From Hyperoplus lanceolatus (taxonomy: Eukaryota > Chordata > Actinopteri > Uranoscopiformes > Ammodytidae), in assembly GCA_026929865.2 (NCBI GenBank), contig CM049416.1, positions 4,949,501 to 5,013,500 on the forward strand: a stretch of DNA of 64,000 nt, written 5' to 3'. Below the pieces are notes generated by a model. The model searched no databases. It was not told where the DNA came from and saw only the letters and a program-made list of their open reading frames with translations. Every line of letters starts with the position of its first letter. The stretch's first letter is position 1. This document shows, in pieces, positions 58,065-64,000 of the stretch. Position numbers and translations under genes: made by a program.

Positions 58065-58622
58065 TAGCCTAGAAATCTAGACCCATATCTAGAACGATAT
58101 AGGGTCTGGCCACGATCAATAGACCTTCCCAGATCAAGGGGCGGCACCTACATGTACATTTCACCTACATGTGCATTTCAAATACCACTGCAAACAATTG
58201 GATAGCACTACAACCAATCAGAGCAATGAACAAGGTGACGTATTAAGCCCCGTTCATTTAGCGATCAGCAAGGTTGACTGGTAAATTAAACTTTTGCCGT
58301 GGTCGGTCGGCAAAACAGAACATTCTTCTTTCTTGCTACTGAAAGATTTGAGTGCCGTCTTCCAAATCCAAATATCCGCAGCCATCTCTGTTGTTTCCTA
58401 TCACGACTTCGATGGTGAATGCACAGAACTGTCATCATCCGGTTACATCCGTCCTAGAGCACCATACATACTGTAGGGCTCTGGCCCGCCCCTATTAGAT
58501 AGAACCAATTGAAACGTAGCTTATAATTTTCTGACATACTTAATGAGCTTCAATGGAGTGTGTCCAGACCAACAGGCCAAGCAAATGTAATTTGCCAGGG
58601 GCAGGTCTGGATTTCCAGGCTA
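58065..58622. mobile_element. MITE family M9, copy 2 (9-bp duplication)
   Basis: The ends are TAGCCTAGAAATCTAGACC and (inverse) TAGCCTGGAAATCCAGACC. Flanks TGGAGTGGT (58056-58064) and GGGAGTGGT (58623-58631) match at 8 of 9. Same order of blocks as 42734-43311, with small indels, including an extra CACCTACATGT repeat near 58146-58171. Confidence 0.7.
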
Positions 58623-59094
58623 GGGAGTGGTTTCAATCTATTCAAATCTCCTTCTCCTTTCTTTCAGCAAGAAAGCTAATTGCTTCCCAAAATGTTGAAC
58701 TTTTCTTTAAACCTGAAGGATACTTGTTCCCATTACTTTCTGAATCTGCAATATCCAAAGATGCACATTGTTAAACAGTGTTAATGCTGCACATTACCTA
58801 CTGTAAACTACACACCTTAAAGGCTGCAGATCTGTTTCAATCGACAATCTTGGCATATACAGTACATTATATAAAATAGAAAGGGGGCATGGATGAATAA
58901 ACTGAAAAATTAACAAAGACAAGACTTGTTCTGGGCCATTCCATTAAGTAAAAATCACTGTAGGACGATGCAATGCCAGTGACGAAGATCTGATGCAATT
59001 GCATTTGAGGATGAGATCTTCCTAGGAACCTGCCTTGGACAAAATTAGATGCACCTCAGAGCCCCTGATGCTAGGGCTAATACATTTTAAAGTA

Positions 59095-59961
59095 CACTCA
59101 ACAAAAATATAAATGCAACACTTTTGTTTTTGCTCCCATTTTTCATGAGATGGACTTAAAGATCTAAAATTCATTCCAGATACACAATTGTACCATTTCT
59201 CTCAAACATTGTTCATAAATCTGTCTAAATGTGTGATAGTGAGCACTTCTGCTTTGCTGAGATAATCCATCCCACCTCACAGGTGTGCCACATCAAGATG
59301 CTGATTTGACATCATGATAAGTGCACAGGTGTGCCTTAGACTGTCCACAATAAAAGGCCACCCTGAAATGTGCAGTTTTGTCTCACAGCAAAATGCCACA
59401 GATGCCACAAGCATTGAGGGAGCGTGCAATTGGCATGCTGACAGCAGGAATGTCAACCAGATCTGTTGCTCGTGCATTGAATGTTCATTTCTCCACCATA
59501 AGCCGTCTCCAGCAACTTCGCACAGCCATTGAAGAGGAGTGGACCAACATTCCACAGGCCACAATTGACAATCTGATAAACTCTATGCGAAGAAGATGTT
59601 TTGCACTGCATGAGGCAAATGGTGGTCACACCAGATACTGACTGGTTCTGAGTCCCCAGGCCCCCAATAAAGCAAAAAAAATGCACATTTCAGAGTGGCC
59701 TTTTATTGTGGACAGTCTAAGGCACACCTGTGCACTAATCATGATGTCAGATCAGCATCTTGATGTGGCACACCTGTGAGGTGGGATGGATTATCTCAGC
59801 AAAGCAGAAGTGCTTACTATCACACATTTAGACAGATTTGTGAACAATGTTTGAGAGAAATGGTACAATTGTGTATCTGGAATGAATTTTAGATCTTTAA
59901 GTCCATCTCATGAAAAATGGGAGCATAAACAAAAGTGTTGCGTTTATATTTTTGTTGAGTG
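59095..59961 (+). mobile_element. Tc1-like transposon, internally deleted, long terminal repeats
   Basis: The ends are CACTCAACAAAAATATAAAT and (inverse) CACTCAACAAAAATATAAAC, continuing as inverted repeats of about 260 bp per arm with few differences. TA flanks both sides (59093-59094, 59962-59963). The 867-bp copy keeps a start codon, a short frame and a poly(A) signal between the arms. Confidence 0.8.
59393..59641 (+). CDS. Mini-transposase: Tc1 DNA-binding domain joined to C-terminus
   Basis: 82 aa, intact. Residues 1-43 (MPQMPQALRERAIGMLTAGM, then STRSVARALNVHFSTISRLQ) are the first helix-turn-helix of a Tc1 transposase. Residues 44-82 (QLRTAIEEEWTNIPQATIDN onward) are its extreme C-terminus. 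The linker, second DNA-binding domain and the whole DDE catalytic domain are deleted, yet the join is in frame. The ATG was chosen because the upstream in-frame codon is TTG. AATAAA follows 25 nt after the stop (59666-59671). It cannot be catalytic; by analogy with the P-element KP protein it could compete for ends, which is inference. Confidence 0.65.
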   Translation: MPQMPQALRERAIGMLTAGMSTRSVARALNVHFSTISRLQQLRTAIEEEWTNIPQATIDNLINSMRRRCFALHEANGGHTRY

Positions 59962-60204
59962 TACTTTAAAATCTTAAACTTCATGTTGAGACTGCATTAC
60001 ATTTGCTTGCCATACTTGGAACAAGCGTGCTGATTGTAAGCTATTGTGAGTAACCAAATAACACCAGGGATCGAGTAATTGATGCAATGTCTTTCCTACA
60101 AAGTATATACTGTACCACATGACTAGCTCACCTGCTTCTTCACTCTAACACTATCCCTTCTTCATCCGCTCCTCATCTCATACTCCTATCTGCTTATATT
60201 CGTC

Positions 60205-60260
60205 CTCACTTTATTTGGATAGCACCTTTCATACAAGAAATGGAGAAAGTGCTTTACAAT
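60205..60260 (-). repeat. LINE 3'-tail fragment
   Basis: TTTATTTGGATAGCACCTTTCA and AAGTGCTTTACAATGAG, in inverse sense, match the 3' end shared by fish L2-type LINEs. Confidence 0.4.
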
Positions 60261-60441
60261 GAGAAAAATGCATGCATGCATGGCCAGAATGCTTTGTATT
60301 GAAATAGAAATGTAATGAAAATAAAAACAGGAATGGAATGCTATAAAAAGAAAATAAGATGGAAAATAAAACACATTATGTAAATGAACAGCCCTGACAA
60401 ACTCCATAAAACCTGCTTTGAACCTGCTTTACAAATGTTTT

Positions 60442-60907
60442 GGTAACACTTTATAATAACTATCCGTTGTAACTCGTTAATAGATCATTAGTAAACTCTT
60501 AATTAATGATTATTAATGATTTGTTAAGTGTTTGTTAGCAGTTTGTTAAGGATTTATAACAATGGTAGATAGTTAATAGCTTAATAATTGAATCAGTTCA
60601 TCTGGGACGAGGCTGAAATAGGCTATAGACTATACACAGTGCATGGGCAACTGAGGGCAGCCCCATTTTCAAATATTTTTAAATAAACTCAATACACACT
60701 GTGCATGCCATGGACTTGAACGTGACGTGATCAGTTAATCTCGGATTACCTCCCAGATGAAACTGATTCAATTATTAAGCTATTAACTATCTACCATTGT
60801 TATAAATCCTTAACAAACTGCTAACAAACACTTAACAAATCATTAATAATCATTAATTAAGAGATCTATTAACGAGTTACAACGGATAGTTATTATAAAG
60901 TGTTACC
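60442..60907. mobile_element. Foldback MITE with ~165-bp near-identical arms
   Basis: The ends GGTAACACTTTATAATAACT are identical in both arms. The arms stay almost the same for about 165 bp (to GAATCAGTT and beyond), with one 9-bp indel and single changes. The perfect 8-bp duplication AATGTTTT (60434-60441, 60908-60915) suggests hAT-type integration. The unpaired centre is about 130 bp. Minimal arm divergence suggests recent insertion or arm homogenisation. Confidence 0.8.
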
Positions 60908-60915
60908 AATGTTTT

Positions 60916-61828
60916 ATTTTCCAAAAATATTGAAGTAACTTTCTTCACTTCCAAAATGAAAGATTGTCCAGCATTAAAAGGAAAACCCGCAATATTGACA
61001 CAACTCATCAGATGACAGCAAATAGTGTGTCCAATGCAAACAGAGCTTATGCTGGTACGTGTGTACTTGTTTTTACGAGAAACTCCCTCTCCATGTCCAA
61101 AATACCTGTGGATCACTCCCTAGGAAACATACCTGGGTAAATTGCCAATATCCTCATTTCACCTGCTCTTCACGCTCACTGAAGCCGTTAATCCTGTACA
61201 AGCTTGCATTGAAGCACAAACGTATCACACACAGAAATGCACATCATGTACTGTAAATGTACTTGTGTGGCATTAACATGGTGTAGGCACAAATGTGAGA
61301 GAGATATTTACGATGGAAAAGCTTCCCTGAGGGTTTCATTTGCAAAACTGTCTCATGGATGCAGTCTAAGGGAGTGGCTGTGGGCTCATGCCCTCTGAGC
61401 TTTTAACTCCTGCGGGATTGAAGCAGATAATCAGCCTCAGTGTCGAGGCTTCTTCGCATGAGCCAAAGACAGGTTTCCCCGGCAGTGATGTACTGGACGG
61501 CTGCACCGACTGTGACTCATAAATGGGATGTTTTGGTGTTGTTCATGTGCACATGCAAGTCATGTAACATGATGTGATTTTTGGAGGGGTAGGATACATG
61601 CAAGCCAGGCAAGTATCTTGCAAAAACTTAATTCTCAATTCAATACAAGTCTATTTATCGTGTACTCTAAATTATCAGCACAGAATGTGTAAGGTGAACA
61701 TTATTTTTTACCTGTGCATTAAAAAGAAAAAGGGTATGTGTTCCTTTGCTACTGCCGATCACTGAGAGCTTGTATTTTGCTTTGTTGCCTCGTGTCAGCA
61801 GCACAGTTTGGTTTGGTGACCCCAGTCC
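60916..61828. other. Non-coding stretch, nothing recognised
   Basis: The short frames at 60877-61116 (minus), 61059 and 61574 (plus) are not recognised. Confidence 0.4.
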
Positions 61829-61992
61829 TGGCTTGTATTTCCACTGCCAACAGCACCATTTCTTTGTAGGCGGGGTTTATACCGGGCGGCTATAGCCGCG
61901 GTCAACGTTTATAAAGTCTACGGTTCAAAGCCATTGAACTGTGTTGACAGGTGCAAACTGCACCAAACCACACCGCTCCGTGGAAACAAGGC
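61829..61992. mobile_element. Probable short Harbinger-type MITE
   Basis: GGCTTGTATTTCCACTG at the left and CGTGGAAACAAGGC at the right are imperfect inverted ends. CACCAAACCACACCG near the right end and GGTTTGGTGAC just outside the left are also related. No clear target duplication. Confidence 0.35.
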
Positions 61993-63208
61993 TTATGTGT
62001 GCAGCAGATAGACTGCAGTAGTAGTGCAGGCAGCATGGCTTCACCACATGTTTATATTTCAGGCCTGTTCATGGTTGTGTGTGGGCGTGTAAACACTGCA
62101 CCACAAAAGAAGTATAAATTGTTAAAATAATCTAGACTCACTACTGTGTGATGTGCAGAAAGAGAGAGCAGGTGTGTGTGAGCGCATGTTCTCCTGTGTT
62201 GTTCACGTACGCAAATGTCAGCAAATCCCGTGGGCAAGGTGCATCGGATCATGTCGGTGTTTGTTCTGATCATGTGTGTGTGTGTGTGTCTTAACTTTTG
62301 ATTAATATGAGAGAGCAGCTTCAGACACGGCTTTTCGGGGGGGGGGGGCAGATTACAGTACAGGGTATGGTGGGGCATGGAGACGATAACATACTCATTT
62401 AACACATGCCCCTCCTCTCCACTCTGGACTGGGAAAACAAACAAAAACGAAAGACAGGAAAAAAGTGTGATTTACCAGCAGGGGAGGATTAGCGTGTTAG
62501 AGCAAGACAGACACCGACCCATCCGGCTCATTCATGTGAAGTAAAGATTGAAGCAGTCTGGTGGATGTCTGGCAGCGAGGCAGCAGATAGAGAGCCAACC
62601 GGTGGAGATATACCAAGAAGGGAAACAGGAGGGTAAGCAGGAAGAGAAAGAGAGGGAGGCAAAGAAATAACAATCAAAGCTACATTTTGGCATCTTTGAG
62701 TTCATTGTTAGTTTTCTTAGGAGCCTGAGGGCGGCTTTTATTTGCAGCACAAAAGCTGTGATAAACCTGTTGTATGCTAATTGCAGCACCAAACAGCACA
62801 CAAAGTTGGCTACTGTCTGGTTCATAGAGGAGCATTCAACCCATGCATATACGCAAACTCTTTTACTAAAGTTCTAGGTGTCATTTTTACACATGGCAAG
62901 TGGTCCAAAACAATCCCATTCAAATGCATTGACATTAATAAATGTCAGCAAATGCTTCATATTTACACCTACTGTATGCCACCTATTCCCCCTACCTTAG
63001 ACCACTGTATCTCTTTCTATATTTTCCTAAATAGCAGCAGACTTTATTTACGTACTTGGCCAATACAACCAGTGACCCTATATTAGAGAAATGCCTTTAT
63101 TTGTAATTTGTGCAATCACAAGTCTTCCTCAATGTTGAACTCTTTACTTAATAAACTGCATATCCACAGAACTAATTCTGTCAGTGCCAAGGAAGAGACC
63201 AGGCTAAG
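61993..63208. other. Non-coding stretch, mostly unassigned
   Basis: Short GT tract at 62272-62289 and a G-run at 62337-62348. The 130-codon minus frame at 62052-62444 is partly a translation of the GT tract and is not recognised. Confidence 0.4.
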
Positions 63209-63770
63209 GTTGCTTTCACACCTATGGTTTGGTGGTCTTGGTGGCAATTCAGGGTTAAAGTTGCAGCATTGTTTCCATTAGTTTGGTTTGCTTTCACGCA
63301 ACACTTTTTGTCAAGCGGATCAAACATGTCAAGCACACAAGACACTGTAAACAAATGTTACGCTGTCGAAATGGCCGCATGTCAGAATACAGATTAAGAC
63401 ACTCCTCTTCTTCATTTTTCCAGTTGATGGGCTCAGACATAAAAAAACATGCTGGTTATTTTCCGTTTACTTTTATGCAACATTGATCAGCCGTGCGTTT
63501 GAACCCCATTGACACCATTATATCACTAAATAATTAGAACACATCTTTTTTGTATCCACAAGCAACTGTGTTTTTGTGATGGTCTGACCATATTTCGACA
63601 AGGGCTTTCACCTCTTCATTGGACCAGGTCTGTCTACGAGGCATGTTTCACGCTTGCTTGACTCCGATGTTGATTCCAAGTGCCAATGTGTGAAGTACTG
63701 TTTTTTGGTAAACTTCCTATATTTGATCTGATTTGCTTTCACAACTCAAATGAATGTGACAAAAAAATTC
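63209..63770 (-). mobile_element. Decayed PIF/Harbinger-like element
   Basis: GTTGCTTTCACACCTATGGT (63209) and TGATTTGCTTTCACAACTCA (63727) are GCTTTCACA-containing motifs typical of fish Harbinger MITE ends; they are in the same sense here, so the exact borders are not set. Between them lies a Myb/SANT-like gene remnant, the second protein of these elements. Confidence 0.45.
63456..63644 (-). pseudogene. Harbinger Myb/SANT-like DNA-binding protein, N-terminal remnant
   Basis: From ATG 63642-63644 the minus strand reads MPRRQTWSNEEVKALVEIWS and DHHKNTVACGYKKDVF, then TAA, and in the same frame SDIMVSMGFKRTADQCCIKV before a second TAA (63456-63458). The W..EEV.AL...W pattern and the GFKRTADQC..K block are the three-helix Myb/SANT-like domain (trihelix type) encoded beside the transposase in PIF/Harbinger elements. 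One in-frame stop and loss of the rest make it non-functional. It is in frame over 63 codons, so decay is moderate. Confidence 0.65.
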
Positions 63771-64000
63771 TTCTTGAAAGCTAAGTTTGGTTGACGGTAA
63801 CTTAACTCCAGGGGTATGTCAAAGAAGAAATTACTGGAATTAGTTGGAGTGAGAGTATGAAAACATAGGAAACTAAATTGGGAGGAATAAGAGGTAGTAA
63901 AGACACATGGTGATGAAGTGGGAGATTAAGCTATTTTTAAGAAGTTGGGATTACAATTTTTAACCTCTGAACTGACTGTAACAGGGACACAAGTCTGGTA

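Noticed and set aside
60120..60190. Minus-strand donor-like AAGCAG|GTGAGC, considered as an ntf3 non-coding first exon
   Set aside because: No acceptor or promoter evidence could be linked, and all frames upstream carry stops; without transcripts it cannot be claimed.

Overview
The window looks like teleost fish genomic DNA. It has sparse small exons, very abundant dinucleotide microsatellites, tRNA-derived SINEs, L2/CR1-type LINE tails, and a dense load of hAT, Tc1/mariner, PIF/Harbinger and TTAA-target transposons of kinds typical of fish. No bacterial, organellar or viral gene arrangement is present.

Two host genes can be supported, both on the minus strand. The clear one is neurotrophin-3 (ntf3): its single coding exon lies at 46629-47474, with a splice acceptor at 47496-47497 just upstream of the ATG. 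It reads as a 281-aa preproprotein with signal peptide, pro-domain, RKKR cleavage site and a 119-aa cystine-knot hormone. The second is a six-exon gene I assembled from exons too short for ordinary ORF finding. Its exons are at 26891-27059, 18957-19018, 17424-17549, 16673-16741, 13080-13175 and 11801-11890. All phases match, it ends in a stop codon, and an AATAAA follows about 65 bp later. It would encode about 203 aa ending in a charged coiled-coil. I do not recognise the family. A further candidate exon (37283-37354) and a possible plus-strand gene end (101-387) are weaker.

Layout: 0-11 kb holds transposon fragments, a LINE tail and an LTR. 11.8-27.1 kb is the unidentified gene, with introns full of (GT)n and decayed Tc1. 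Its largest intron contains a four-level nest of transposons (about 21.3-26.0 kb). 27.6-33.9 kb is a run of complete hAT and TA-target elements with target-site duplications; these hold a solo LTR, two head-to-head SINEs and one hAT inside another. 34-46 kb is mostly quiet, with a TTAA element, a Harbinger-like element, a 9-bp-TSD MITE and a hAT. 46.6-47.5 kb is ntf3. 48-64 kb has a hAT-like piece, an unusual element with five exact 140-bp tandem units, two internally deleted Tc1 elements (one with an intact 82-aa mini-transposase), a near-perfect foldback MITE and a decayed Harbinger Myb/SANT gene.

The genes do not form a functional cluster; apart from ntf3 and the small coiled-coil gene, nearly everything recognisable is mobile DNA. 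Family names for transposons rest on termini, target duplications and remembered family features, not on a database search.
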